Assembly: GCA_958422185.1 (NCBI GenBank)
Contig: CATZNW010000010.1
Location: 6,669 to 70,668, forward strand
DNA from: an uncultured Clostridium sp.
GTDB lineage: Bacteria; Bacillota; Clostridia; Oscillospirales; Acutalibacteraceae
Length of the DNA stretch: 64,000 nucleotides
Direction of reading: 5' to 3'
In this document: one piece after another, positions 51,926 to 59,774 of the stretch
How the letters are laid out: every line of letters begins with the position of its first letter
How positions within the stretch are numbered: position 1 is the stretch's first letter
The notes under the pieces: model-generated
The model's database searches: none
Seen by the model: only the letters and a program-made list of their open reading frames with translations
What the model was told of the DNA's origin: nothing
Position numbers and translations under genes: made by a program

Positions 51926-53615
51926 CTAAGAGATACAATTCATCATCTGCAAGCATTTCATCTTTCTTGAAAGGATATTCATAATCAGAACCGAAAAATA
52001 TAATGTGGGCGTTTTCTCCGTCCCATATCACTTCTTTTACGAACGCGCGTATGGTCTGCCTCTTCTGTTCCACCGTCATATTGTCCACCGCTGCGGAAAA
52101 ACTTTTCAGCATATCGCGCATCAGGTCAACGCTCTCATTCAGGTTCAGTTCGTTTTCACATTCCTTAGTAAGGATATTCTGCTGCGCTTTTATTTTTTCA
52201 ACCGCATTACTCAATGTGTTTATCTTATCAAGTATGTATTTTTCGGCGCCGGTTCCACTTGATGCGGCAAGGTTATTTACAAGCGTCTCAATTTCCTTTT
52301 CTTTTTTCTCTATCTCTTCTTCAAGTCTGGTCTGCTCATTGTTTATGTTTTCAGCCTTGATCTTATTTTCCGATAATGCAGATTTGAGTGATTCAAAATA
52401 ATCGTCTCCGTTTTCCGCAAGCGCCTTGACTGTGGATATCACTTCTCTGTCCAATTCGTTGCCGTTTACATTTTTATTGCTGCAACGTTTGCCTTTGCTC
52501 CTCAGTTTCATCGTGCAGGAATAGTAGTAGGTATATTCGCCGTCTTTGTTCATTCGTGTCGTCATATGCGGGCGCATATATTCTCCGCAGAGGCATTTCA
52601 GCAGCCCTGAGAGCAGCGCAGTGTGGCTCTTCGGTTTACGGTAAGATTTTGATCTGTTGCTCTCAAGCATCGTCTGCACTTTTGTCCATTCCCTGCCGCT
52701 GATAAAGCCCTCGTGTTTTCCGACTGATACGATCCATTCGTCAATAGGTTTGATTTTCGTCGCCTTGCCCTGTTCCTGCAAAGTGCGGTTGTAGACCATC
52801 ATTCCGTGTCTGCCGTCAAATTCTTCTTTATCGGAATACAGATCGGCGTTTGTGTTTTTGAAGTATTCGTATGCGTCCTTGTCGGCAATCATATAAACGG
52901 GGTTTGTCAGAATACCGCGAATCGAAAAGCGAGTGAAATCCTTGCCGTTTTTCGTCTTGCAATGGTGGGCGAGCAGATCGCTTTCACAGGCAGTCAGCGA
53001 ATTGTGTTCAAGAAACAGGCTGAAAATCCGTTTCACAAGTTCTGCCTCATCTTCTTTCACCGCCAGGTGAAAGGCTTTTTTTGTTTTGCCGTTTATGTTC
53101 ATCGTGGTCTCACCAACGGATGTATAGCCCGTGGGCGTAACGCCGCCGAGCCATCTGCCGGTCTTGGCAAGTTCGTGCAGATTGTCACGGATACGCTCGG
53201 CGATCGTCTCACGCTCCAGCTGAGAAAAAACAGACGCGATATACATCATTGCTCTGCCCATAGGGGAGTTCGTGTCAAACTGCTCTTTGATGGAAATGAA
53301 CGAAACACCGAGAGAGGTGAGTTCGGTGATCAGATTTGCGAAGTCGCCGATGTTGCGGCTGATGCGGTCAAGGCGATAGCATACAACAGCGGAGATTTTG
53401 CCGCTTTTAATATCGTCCAGCATCGCCTTGAACTGCGGTCTGTCAAGGTTCTTTCCGCTGAATCCCTCGTCCTCGTATACAACAGCCTTTTCCGCCTCTT
53501 CCTCACCAAAATGTATCCTTAAATATTCACGGCACATCTCGATCTGGTTTTCAACAGATTCACCCTTGCCCGTAAATCTCGACTTCCTTGAATATATCGC
53601 AAATACCTTTTCCAT
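51909..53615 (-). CDS. Large serine recombinase (SpoIVCA-like)
   Basis: A 568-residue site-specific recombinase. The N-terminal resolvase domain has catalytic S9 in IYSRKSRFTGKGESVENQ and the YRLDRISRN helix; then the recombinase domain, a zinc ribbon (LKCLCGEYMRP ... YYSCTMK ... RCSNKN) and a coiled coil (about 400-500). Its 3' end abuts the sigK fragment and its stop codon lies in the AATGA core. It probably excises the element from sigK in the mother cell. In Bacillus, spoIVCA sits at the other end, next to the sigK 5' half. Promoter at 53649-53677. Confidence 0.9.
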   Translation of the reverse strand: MEKVFAIYSRKSRFTGKGESVENQIEMCREYLRIHFGEEEAEKAVVYEDEGFSGKNLDRPQFKAMLDDIKSGKISAVVCYRLDRISRNIGDFANLITELTSLGVSFISIKEQFDTNSPMGRAMMYIASVFSQLERETIAERIRDNLHELAKTGRWLGGVTPTGYTSVGETTMNINGKTKKAFHLAVKEDEAELVKRIFSLFLEHNSLTACESDLLAHHCKTKNGKDFTRFSIRGILTNPVYMIADKDAYEYFKNTNADLYSDKEEFDGRHGMMVYNRTLQEQGKATKIKPIDEWIVSVGKHEGFISGREWTKVQTMLESNRSKSYRKPKSHTALLSGLLKCLCGEYMRPHMTTRMNKDGEYTYYYSCTMKLRSKGKRCSNKNVNGNELDREVISTVKALAENGDDYFESLKSALSENKIKAENINNEQTRLEEEIEKKEKEIETLVNNLAASSGTGAEKYILDKINTLSNAVEKIKAQQNILTKECENELNLNESVDLMRDMLKSFSAAVDNMTVEQKRQTIRAFVKEVIWDGENAHIIFFGSDYEYPFKKDEMLADDELYLLGDHSK

Positions 53616-53648
53616 ATCCTCGCCTCATCATGTTACTATTCTTGCTTT

Positions 53649-53677
53649 AATATAACATAAAAGAAAATATCATTCAA
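53649..53677 (-). promoter_or_regulatory. Promoter for the serine recombinase
   Basis: Minus-strand TTGAAT (53677-53672), 17-base spacer, TATATT (53654-53649), 34 bases before the start codon. It looks like a sigma-A rather than sigma-E promoter, which would be odd for a sporulation-only recombinase. Confidence 0.5.
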
Positions 53678-53755
53678 GTTGATTTGTCGCTTATATTTAC
53701 TTTCATTTCAAAACTTTTCGGAACGCAAAATCATAACAAATACACTATAATTAAA

Positions 53756-54535
53756 TCATTTGCTCTTCTTAGCCTTAGCCCTTGATTTGTAAACATTAAA
53801 TTGGTTACGGCAGCGCTCAGAGCAGAATTCCGATCGTTTGTTTTGTGAGATAAATGTCTTTTGGCAGTGCTTGCAGATTTTCAGCGGCGCCCCATCTGCC
53901 GACAATAAATTCGCCATTGTATAATTCAAAACGCCCATCAGAGAATGAAATTCATACTGCATTTGTATTCTGTCCGTTACAGTTAGTCTGTAGCGGATAT
54001 TTGTTTTTAATCTGTCATTAAGCAAAAAGGAAACTGCATTAGGCTCTGTCCTGTATTTTACCGAAAGCAACAAAATTTCGTACAGTTCATGAATATACTC
54101 TGCTATCCAAGTAATTGGTTCGCTGTAATTCTTTGACTTTATATAATCAGTCAGTTTAAAAGATTTCGTGATCTTTGGTTTCCCTGTTGAGAAAAACAGT
54201 TCTTCAAAATCTTCCGTTGTCATTATTCCGTTTGCCGTAAACAGATTGTCATCTAAAAAAACTAATTCGTGGTTATAGAAATCTTTATTCAGCGGCAATT
54301 CCGCTATCGCTCCGAGAAGTCCGTATCGATTTACAAAAGCCAAGATCAGTTCTTCCGCTTTTTTAGGGGTAGCCTCTTTCATTGACCGTCCTGTATTCAG
54401 CAGGGCGGTTAAAATTTGTTCCGCGTTTTCTATCGGATCATAGGTTTCAAGTTGCGCATTCCGAGCCGGAACCGCAACTCTTTCTCCCTTCTTGTTTTCT
54501 TTAATCTCATATTCTGAATAGCGCACATATTTCAT
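53756..54535 (-). CDS. Uncharacterised protein with C-terminal zinc-ribbon (CGNR-like)
   Basis: A 259-residue protein whose first 215 residues are helical and unrecognised (VRYSEYEIKENKKGERV at the start). The last 40 residues form a zinc-ribbon CKHCQKTFISQNKRSEFCSERC followed by a basic tail, like the CGNR motif, which suggests nucleic-acid binding. Such proteins are common in Firmicutes mobile elements next to sigma-like genes. It follows the sigma-like gene by 12 bases in the same direction, so they form one operon. Function unknown. Confidence 0.7.
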   Translation of the reverse strand: MKYVRYSEYEIKENKKGERVAVPARNAQLETYDPIENAEQILTALLNTGRSMKEATPKKAEELILAFVNRYGLLGAIAELPLNKDFYNHELVFLDDNLFTANGIMTTEDFEELFFSTGKPKITKSFKLTDYIKSKNYSEPITWIAEYIHELYEILLLSVKYRTEPNAVSFLLNDRLKTNIRYRLTVTDRIQMQYEFHSLMGVLNYTMANLLSADGAPLKICKHCQKTFISQNKRSEFCSERCRNQFNVYKSRAKAKKSK

Positions 54536-54547
54536 TTAAGTTCCCTC

Positions 54548-55024
54548 CTAAGCAGCATTGGATTGATCGATCCCAAGCGTCTTCATAATACTTCTTTTTG
54601 CCGATTCCAGATGATTTCTCACACCTCTTGATGATATATTCATGATCTTTGCGATCTCACTTGTCTTGTACCATTCTACTCCATACATATACAAAACGAA
54701 TTTCTGCTTTTCTGTTAATTTACTTAAAGCTACTGAAAGTTTGGAATCGCTTACGATCTCCTGAATATGCATATAGTCAAAGTCCAGACTGTCTGTATCA
54801 CAAAGATTATCTTTGCATAGTTCATTTACCTTTTCCAGGTCAAGCAGTTCCGCCTCATCCAGAAATACCTTGTCCATTACCGTAATATCTATGGAATCCT
54901 TGTGTCGATAATATGCCCTATCCCTTTCACGGTCTCTTGCATCCCAGTAGGCGATCAGTTCTTCCCATTGTCCGTTCTTCGCGAATATTTCTTCTTTTGC
55001 AGCAATTCTGTCTATCAGCAGTAT
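54548..55024 (-). CDS. Sigma-70 region 4-like HTH protein with apparent non-AUG start
   Basis: The region-4-like helix-turn-helix is LSKLTEKQKFVLYMYGVEWYKTSEIAKIMNISSRGVRNHLESAKRSI. The first ATG is at 54877 and lacks a ribosome site. The frame stays open and protein-like for 49 more codons upstream (LIDRIAAKEEIFAKNGQWEE, AYWDARDRERDRAYYRHKD) to an in-frame stop at 55030-55028. A strong AGGGGG (55036-55031) lies six bases before codon ATA 55024 and nine before CTG 55021, where ATG would be expected. So the gene is about 158 codons, starting at ATA/CTG or with a mutated start. Role: transcription regulation in the element. Confidence 0.7.
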   Translation of the reverse strand: MLLIDRIAAKEEIFAKNGQWEELIAYWDARDRERDRAYYRHKDSIDITVMDKVFLDEAELLDLEKVNELCKDNLCDTDSLDFDYMHIQEIVSDSKLSVALSKLTEKQKFVLYMYGVEWYKTSEIAKIMNISSRGVRNHLESAKRSIMKTLGIDQSNAA

Positions 55025-55126
55025 TTTTTACCCCCTAAAAAATTTTTTGTTTCGGTACTACCGATTTTCTATTTCAACTCACCTATAATATGTAATAGCA
55101 ATAGTATTACTACATATTACAATTAC

Positions 55127-55155
55127 AGAATATCACAAAAGGTATTCTGTGTCAA
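55127..55155 (-). promoter_or_regulatory. Promoter for the sigma-like/zinc-ribbon operon
   Basis: Minus-strand perfect TTGACA (55155-55150), 17-base spacer, TATTCT (55132-55127). The predicted transcript starts near 55120, upstream of the AGGGGG ribosome site. An inverted repeat TAATATGTA...TACATATTA (about 55086-55119) downstream of it may be an operator shared with the divergent HTH gene. Confidence 0.55.
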
Positions 55156-55180
55156 CAGTAAAAAGAAAGGAGGTTAAAAA

Positions 55181-55492
55181 ATGTACGGTAATTATTTTAT
55201 TCTGCAGAATCAAATCTTTGACGAAGGCTTAACAGCAAGTGAATTTGTTGTCTACAGTTACCTTGTGAAATGCTCGGATAAAAGCCACAGATGTTTTCCA
55301 AGCAGACGAACGATAGCAAAACAATGCAACATTTCCGTCAGTACCGTAGATAAGGCTTTAAATGGTTTGATCGATAAAGGCTTGATTGACAAGACAAGCC
55401 GGTTTGACTTTGCCAAAGAACAGCAACAGTTATCCAACATCTACACGCTGAACAGAATTCAGACCGGAGCCGGCAACAGATTAAGACGCTAA
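55181..55492 (+). CDS. Helix-turn-helix protein of mobile elements
   Basis: A 103-residue protein with a winged-helix DNA-binding domain (GLTASEFVVYSYLVKC, CFPSRRTIAKQCNISVSTVDKALNGLIDKGLI), as in replication-initiator-like HTH proteins of conjugative elements and plasmids. AAAGGAGG gives a strong ribosome site. It is divergent from the sigma-like gene across a 140-base gap rich in palindromes, so autoregulation is plausible. Complete at the C-terminus (RLRR). Confidence 0.75.
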   Translation: MYGNYFILQNQIFDEGLTASEFVVYSYLVKCSDKSHRCFPSRRTIAKQCNISVSTVDKALNGLIDKGLIDKTSRFDFAKEQQQLSNIYTLNRIQTGAGNRLRR

Positions 55493-55547
55493 CAACTGAA
55501 ATGCTATTTTCAGTAAGTGACGGCAGTGACGCCTTAAGCACGGCGGT

Positions 55548-55784
55548 GTGAACAAGGTGTTCCTGCCGTTCCTGGCGGCACTGTCCGCCCTGTTTGGCGG
55601 AGTTAAGGAAAAGGCGGGGAAGTTACCCGAAAGCAATAAAACGAACCGAATTTCGGGGCAGAAAAAGGAGGCAAAAACAGGTGGAAAACGGCGGTCGATG
55701 GACAAGCAGGATAAAGGCTTGGCGTCAAATCTCATTCGCCAAGCCGCAAACATCGCACGGCAACGCCGTTCGTTAGGGTTTTGA
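55548..55784 (+). CDS. Possible small basic protein
   Basis: Seventy-eight codons from GTG 55548: a short hydrophobic N-terminus (VFLPFLAALSALFGGV) then a Lys/Arg-rich tail (QAANIARQRRSLGF). The ribosome site is poor and the region also holds a 60-codon frame at 55594 in another phase, so coding is uncertain. Base composition is richer in G+C than its neighbours. Position between HTH and ribbon-helix-helix genes fits a cargo or mobilisation accessory gene. Confidence 0.35.
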   Translation: MNKVFLPFLAALSALFGGVKEKAGKLPESNKTNRISGQKKEAKTGGKRRSMDKQDKGLASNLIRQAANIARQRRSLGF

Positions 55785-55952
55785 GTTTGGCATCAAAAGG
55801 CAGTTTCGGGGCTCATTTTTGAGCACAAAGAAACAAGCATTTTGATGCCAACGAATCAAAAAACTGCACAACCATGCGGTTTTAAACAAACAAATGTTAC
55901 ATCAAAAATTATGTCATAATAAAGGAGATGGTAAGTTACGAAAAAAGATGAA

Positions 55953-56348
55953 ATGAAAAGGGTATCTTTTTATCTTCCTCAGGAAATCATCGATCTTTGC
56001 GACAGTGATATGAATCTTGCGGACGCAAGAAGCAGAAATCAATTCGTGATACAGGCGATAAAACTTTACGACTGTTACCTGCACAAACAGGTCAACACAG
56101 ATCTGCTGACACCTGCTTTTGAATCCGTTGTAGGTGCAAAGATCGACCTGAGCGAGTACAGATTATCACGAATTATCTTCAAATTAGCCGTTGAGATGGC
56201 GGCAACAATGAATGTTCTTGCCGGAGCGTTTGAACTGGACGATGAAAAAGTGCAGAGAATGAAACACAGAGTTATCAGAGAAGTGAAAGAACTCAACGGC
56301 TGGATCAACCTTGAAGACATTATCCGTTACCAGAACGGTGAAGAATGA
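55953..56348 (+). CDS. Ribbon-helix-helix-like accessory protein of a mobile element
   Basis: A 131-residue protein starting MKRVSFYLPQEIIDLCDSD, a ribbon-helix-helix-like beginning (RVSFYLP then ARSRNQFVIQAIKLY), followed by a helical C-terminal half. Proteins of this kind precede relaxase genes in conjugative/mobilisable elements, but no relaxase follows here. The AAAGGAG site (55921-55927) is 25 bases from ATG 55953 but ten bases from an in-frame ACG (55938), which would give TKKDEMKRVSF; the ancestral ATG may have mutated to ACG. Confidence 0.65.
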   Translation: MKRVSFYLPQEIIDLCDSDMNLADARSRNQFVIQAIKLYDCYLHKQVNTDLLTPAFESVVGAKIDLSEYRLSRIIFKLAVEMAATMNVLAGAFELDDEKVQRMKHRVIREVKELNGWINLEDIIRYQNGEE

Positions 56349-56587
56349 TTACAGCAAAAAAAACAAATGCCCTGCCGTTATCCGGCGGGGCGGAAAGGAT
56401 GATTATATGATGACAAAAAAATACAATAAAATAGCAGTCCTTGTTGTAGAAGCGGACTAAAAGAGAGGGGTGATATAGAAATAATTTAAAAGCCGTGTTG
56501 CCTTATGGCGGCAGGAAAAATAATCAAAAAGAGGTTCTATGACAAGCAGTTCTTTCCGTATATTTTCTTGATAGGGGAGAATATGTT
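56349..56587 (+). other. Gap with hairpin and tiny reading frames
   Basis: A nine-pair hairpin GCCCTGCCG/CGGCGGGGC (56370-56392) is followed by AAAGGATG and a 17-codon frame at 56407-56460 (MMTKKYNKIAVLVVEAD). A second phase shows KAVLPYGGRKNNQKEVL before a TGA and then reads on into the 53-residue frame at 56588. These look like remnants of small genes; nothing longer is coding. Confidence 0.4.
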
Positions 56588-56749
56588 TTGAATGTGATCG
56601 TACATCTGCCAAGCGCCGAAAAGCAAAAAGAATTTCAGAAGGAACTCGCTGAGTTCCATTCCGTCGCAGTCCTTTCAAAACTCAATGCTCTCCATATCTC
56701 ACAAAATGAAAAGAAAAAAATATTAAAAGAACTGAAAGATTTTATCTAA
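56588..56749 (+). CDS. Small protein of 53 residues
   Basis: Starts TTG 56588 (next in-frame GTG 56594) with GGGGAG eight bases upstream. The product (NVIVHLPSAEKQKEFQKELA ... LKELKDFI) is helical, acidic/basic balanced, with no membrane segment. The frame is open upstream to a TGA. It resembles the short conserved ORFs found after mobilisation genes in Firmicutes elements, but I cannot name the family. An excision-factor role is possible by size only. Confidence 0.5.
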   Translation: MNVIVHLPSAEKQKEFQKELAEFHSVAVLSKLNALHISQNEKKKILKELKDFI

Positions 56750-56897
56750 TTAAATTATATTGATAATCCCACGAAAAGTTTTGATTTTCGTGGGATTTTT
56801 TTGTCCCTTTAGCAAAGAATAAACCCCCGGTTCAACCGGGGGAAATAAAAAGCTTTAGTAAAAATAAAACCGGCGAGCTTAATGCAAGCCGGGCGTG

Positions 56898-56968
56898 TTG
56901 GCGAAAAGGAAACCTCCAAGTATAATAGAAACGGTTTGGCAGCCGTGTTACTAAAATACAGGAGGTTT
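56898..56968 (+). promoter_or_regulatory. tnpA promoter and ribosome-site sequestering pair
   Basis: TTGGCG (56898-56903), 17-base spacer, TATAAT (56921-56926). AAACCTCC at 56910-56917 is fully complementary to the ribosome site GGAGGTTT at 56961-56968. The first sequence lies upstream of the predicted transcription start, so only transcripts entering from outside would fold and hide the ribosome site. Confidence 0.55.
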
Positions 56969-56973
56969 AAAAC

Positions 56974-57456
56974 ATGATAAAAAAGAACGGAAACAATGAA
57001 ATAAAAACATTATCGCACTCAACATACAGATGTCAGTACCATATAGTTTTTGCACCAAAATATCGCAGAAAAGCAATCTACGGAAAGATCAAAAAAGATA
57101 TTGGGGAGATAATCCGAAAATTGTGTGAACAAAAAGGTGTGGAGATCATAGAGGCAGAAGCGTGTAAGGATCACATACACCTTTTGGTAAGTATCCCGCC
57201 GTACATAAGTGTAGCACAATTCATGGGATATCTCAAGGGAAAAAGCACACTGATGATTTTCGACCGACACGCGAATTTAAAGTATAAGTACGGCAACCGG
57301 CATTTTTGGTGCAGAGGATACTATGCAGATACAGTCGGTCGAAATAAGAAAGTGATAGAGAAGTACATACAAAATCAGCTTGAGGAAGATTTCGCAAATG
57401 ACCAAATTTCACTCAGGGAGTATGTAGACCCGTTCACGGGTAACAAGAATAAGTAA
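56974..57456 (+). CDS. tnpA: IS200-family transposase TnpA (Y1 HUH)
   Basis: A 160-residue single-strand transposase. The metal-binding HUH motif is H67-I-H69 in CKDHIHLLV and the catalytic tyrosine is Y131 in IEKYIQNQ. Length is standard and the gene is intact. A strong AGGAGGTTTAAAAC precedes the ATG and is flanked by a complementary sequence upstream (see regulatory entry). Acts on the subterminal hairpins of the element. Confidence 0.93.
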   Translation: MIKKNGNNEIKTLSHSTYRCQYHIVFAPKYRRKAIYGKIKKDIGEIIRKLCEQKGVEIIEAEACKDHIHLLVSIPPYISVAQFMGYLKGKSTLMIFDRHANLKYKYGNRHFWCRGYYADTVGRNKKVIEKYIQNQLEEDFANDQISLREYVDPFTGNKNK

Positions 57457-57600
57457 GCAAAAGGAAAACAGCCGCACGAGAGCGGCTGCTTGAGATAGTA
57501 ATGCGCTGTCAAACTTCAGTGCCGACTTTCAGTCGGCGAGCCAGTAGGCGGCCCTTTTAGGGCCTGTGCAAACCACCAGTTCAACTGGTGGTTATGATTG

Positions 57601-58353
57601 TTATAAAAATTTTTCAACAGCTTTTATAGCTTTTTTATCTGCCCTGCCCACAAACATATGGGTTCCCTTTTCAATAATAACAAGCTTACTGTTTTCATAA
57701 AGCTTTTGAGCTTTTACTGCATAGTCTAAATTAACAATGGCGTCACTTGTGCCGTGAACTATCAAAACAAGTCCTTTGTATCTGGTTATTATTTGATAGG
57801 GGTCTAAATCAACAACGTCCTGAACATATCTCTTTCCCAAAGTCATCGGTCCGCAGGGTATACGCTGCGGTATATTATTAGGGTCAAACTTTGCAAACAT
57901 CATTTTACCGCTTCTTGCGTCATCGGGAATACACAGTGCAGGATAGAAAAGTATCAGCTTTTCTATTTTATCCTGAAGCTGTGCCGCTGTAATTGCGCTG
58001 ACAAATCCGCCCTGTGAACATCCCATAAGAGTAACGCTGTTTTCATCGGTATAAGGCAGTGACTTTGCATAATTTATTACCGCTTTTAAATCCTCAACCT
58101 CTGTAAAAACAGACATATCGGTAGTCTTGCCGCTGCTTTTACTGCCGATACCGCCGCCGTTAAAATCAAAAGCCAATGCACAGTATCCCATTCTTGCCCA
58201 ATGACGTGCATAATATTTTGTGGTCATCATGTTTGCCATAAAACCGTGGGATACAATAATTATTTTTAAGTTGTTGCCGCAAGGCTTATAAATAACTCCT
58301 CTGATTTTCAAGTTATCTCTAAAACATTCAAAATTTACTTTTTCAATTTTCAT
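57601..58353 (-). CDS. Alpha/beta-hydrolase (esterase-like)
   Basis: A 250-residue serine hydrolase. Oxyanion region VSHGFMANMMTTKYYARHWARMGY, nucleophile elbow GCSQGG, acid Asp in HGTSDAIVNLDYA and His in KGTHMF. Resembles cinnamoyl/feruloyl esterases and acylaminoacyl-peptidase-like hydrolases; substrate unknown. ATG 58353 overlaps the end of the GH4 gene (TAATATG), so the two are coupled and probably act on one plant-derived glycoside. The IS200 lies directly past its 3' end. Confidence 0.82.
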   Translation of the reverse strand: MKIEKVNFECFRDNLKIRGVIYKPCGNNLKIIIVSHGFMANMMTTKYYARHWARMGYCALAFDFNGGGIGSKSSGKTTDMSVFTEVEDLKAVINYAKSLPYTDENSVTLMGCSQGGFVSAITAAQLQDKIEKLILFYPALCIPDDARSGKMMFAKFDPNNIPQRIPCGPMTLGKRYVQDVVDLDPYQIITRYKGLVLIVHGTSDAIVNLDYAVKAQKLYENSKLVIIEKGTHMFVGRADKKAIKAVEKFL

Positions 58354-58354
58354 A

Positions 58355-59677
58355 TTACTTAAACTCCGGAAGATAGTCGCCGTGAGCCTCAATAAGCTCA
58401 TCAACCATTTTTACTATTGTGTCTATATCAAGTTCTCCTGCTGTGTGAGGGTCAAGCATAGCCGCAAGATAAACGTCGTCACGTTTTCTGCTTCTTGCCG
58501 CCTCAACAGTCATAAGCTGAGTGTTAATATTTGTCATATTAAGAGCGGCACAGGCTGTAGGAAGCTGACCGACTCTTGTGGGGTGGATACCCAGCCCGTC
58601 TACAAGACAGGGAACCTCCACGCAGGCTTCTTCAGGGAAATTACTGATAAGATGATTAGTGTTAAGAACATTGCCGCCGATTTTATATGGATTTCCTGTA
58701 ACAACAGCTTCCATAATTCTTGAGCCGTACTCCTTTGAACGAGTATGTTCCTTGGCGGCTCCGTTTTTAATTTCCTCAAGCTCTTTTGCCCATTTTTCAA
58801 TTTGATTTACACATCTTCTGGGGTATTCGTCAAGAGGAATGTTGCGCCTATCTATCAGTTGTGGATAATTTTTTTTGATAAACCAAGGGTTATACTCTGC
58901 ATTATGTTCGCTTGATTCGGTGCAGTAATAACCTAAACGCTCAATATAAGTAAACCTTACTTGGTCATCAAAATCTTTATCATTAATAAGCTTACTGTGA
59001 GCCCTCTTTCTGATTTCGGGATAAAGGTCGTTGCCGTTTTTATCTTTAATTTCAAGAAGCCACGCCATATGATTAATACCTGCTATAAGCTCCTTATGCC
59101 CCTCAACATACTCACTCATATCAAGACTGTTAAGTATAGTTTCTGCACAAACCTGAACAGAGTGACAAAGACCCACTGTATTTGGAAAAGCATATCTTTG
59201 AATATATCCCGTAAGCATAGCCATAGGATTGGTATAGTTAAGGAACAGAGCGTTGGGACAAACCTCTTGCATATCCCTGGCAAAATCCTCCATAACCGGA
59301 ATTGTCCTTAATGCGCGCATAATGCCGCCTATGCCCAAAGTATCGCCGATAGTTTGACGCAGGCCGTATTTTTTAGGCACTTCAAAATCTATAACCGTAC
59401 AAGGCTCATATCCGCCAACCTGAATAGCATTTACAACAAAGTCTGCGCCCTTTAAAGCAGACTTCCTGTTTTCCACACCCAAATGCTTTGAAATTCTGGC
59501 ATATCCGCCCATTGTTTTATTCATTTGAGTAAGTATTTGATAACTTTCATCAAGTCTTTTGGCGTCAATGTCATAAAGTGCAAATTCCGACTGACGCAAA
59601 ACTTCGCTGCAAAGGCAGTCGCCTATAATATTTCTGGCAAATACGGTGCTTCCTGCACCCATAAACGTAATCTTCAT
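58355..59677 (-). CDS. Glycoside hydrolase family 4 (alpha-glucosidase/alpha-galactosidase type)
   Basis: NAD+- and Mn2+-dependent glycosidase of 440 residues using a redox-elimination mechanism. Rossmann start MKITFMGAGSTVFARNIIGD, NYTNPMAMLTGY, metal ligands C and H in GLCHSVQ and GINHMAWLLE. The N-terminal GAGST and VVNAIQVGGYEP segments are those of the non-phosphorylated alpha-galactosidase/alpha-glucosidase clade. ATG 59677 chosen after GCGGGGTATTCT. First gene of a two-gene operon with the hydrolase. Confidence 0.87.
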   Translation of the reverse strand: MKITFMGAGSTVFARNIIGDCLCSEVLRQSEFALYDIDAKRLDESYQILTQMNKTMGGYARISKHLGVENRKSALKGADFVVNAIQVGGYEPCTVIDFEVPKKYGLRQTIGDTLGIGGIMRALRTIPVMEDFARDMQEVCPNALFLNYTNPMAMLTGYIQRYAFPNTVGLCHSVQVCAETILNSLDMSEYVEGHKELIAGINHMAWLLEIKDKNGNDLYPEIRKRAHSKLINDKDFDDQVRFTYIERLGYYCTESSEHNAEYNPWFIKKNYPQLIDRRNIPLDEYPRRCVNQIEKWAKELEEIKNGAAKEHTRSKEYGSRIMEAVVTGNPYKIGGNVLNTNHLISNFPEEACVEVPCLVDGLGIHPTRVGQLPTACAALNMTNINTQLMTVEAARSRKRDDVYLAAMLDPHTAGELDIDTIVKMVDELIEAHGDYLPEFK

Positions 59678-59774
59678 AGAATACCCCGCTGTCAGCAAAA
59701 ATACTACAAGTTCAATTTATCATATTGATAATGTTTTTGCAAGATTTTAAGTTGAAAACGTGATATTTGAAAAC

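Larger units (their letters stand above)
56824..57593 (+). mobile_element. IS200-type insertion sequence
   Basis: About 770 bases. Both ends carry subterminal hairpins with the same TTCAA apex: CCCCCGGT-TCA-ACCGGGGG at 56824-56842 and AACCACCAGT-TCA-ACTGGTGGTT at 57571-57593, as recognised by IS200/IS605 single-strand transposases. Only tnpA is present, no tnpB, so IS200 rather than IS605 type. Exact tips lie a little outside the hairpins. It separates the element genes from the GH4 operon. Confidence 0.8.

Noticed and set aside
57457..57593. Several hairpins after tnpA as a possible noncoding RNA
   Set aside because: They are the 3' end structures of the IS200 element.
57601..59677. GH4/hydrolase operon as cargo of the IS200 element
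   Set aside because: The IS end hairpin lies before the operon and IS200 elements carry no cargo; the operon is simply its neighbour.
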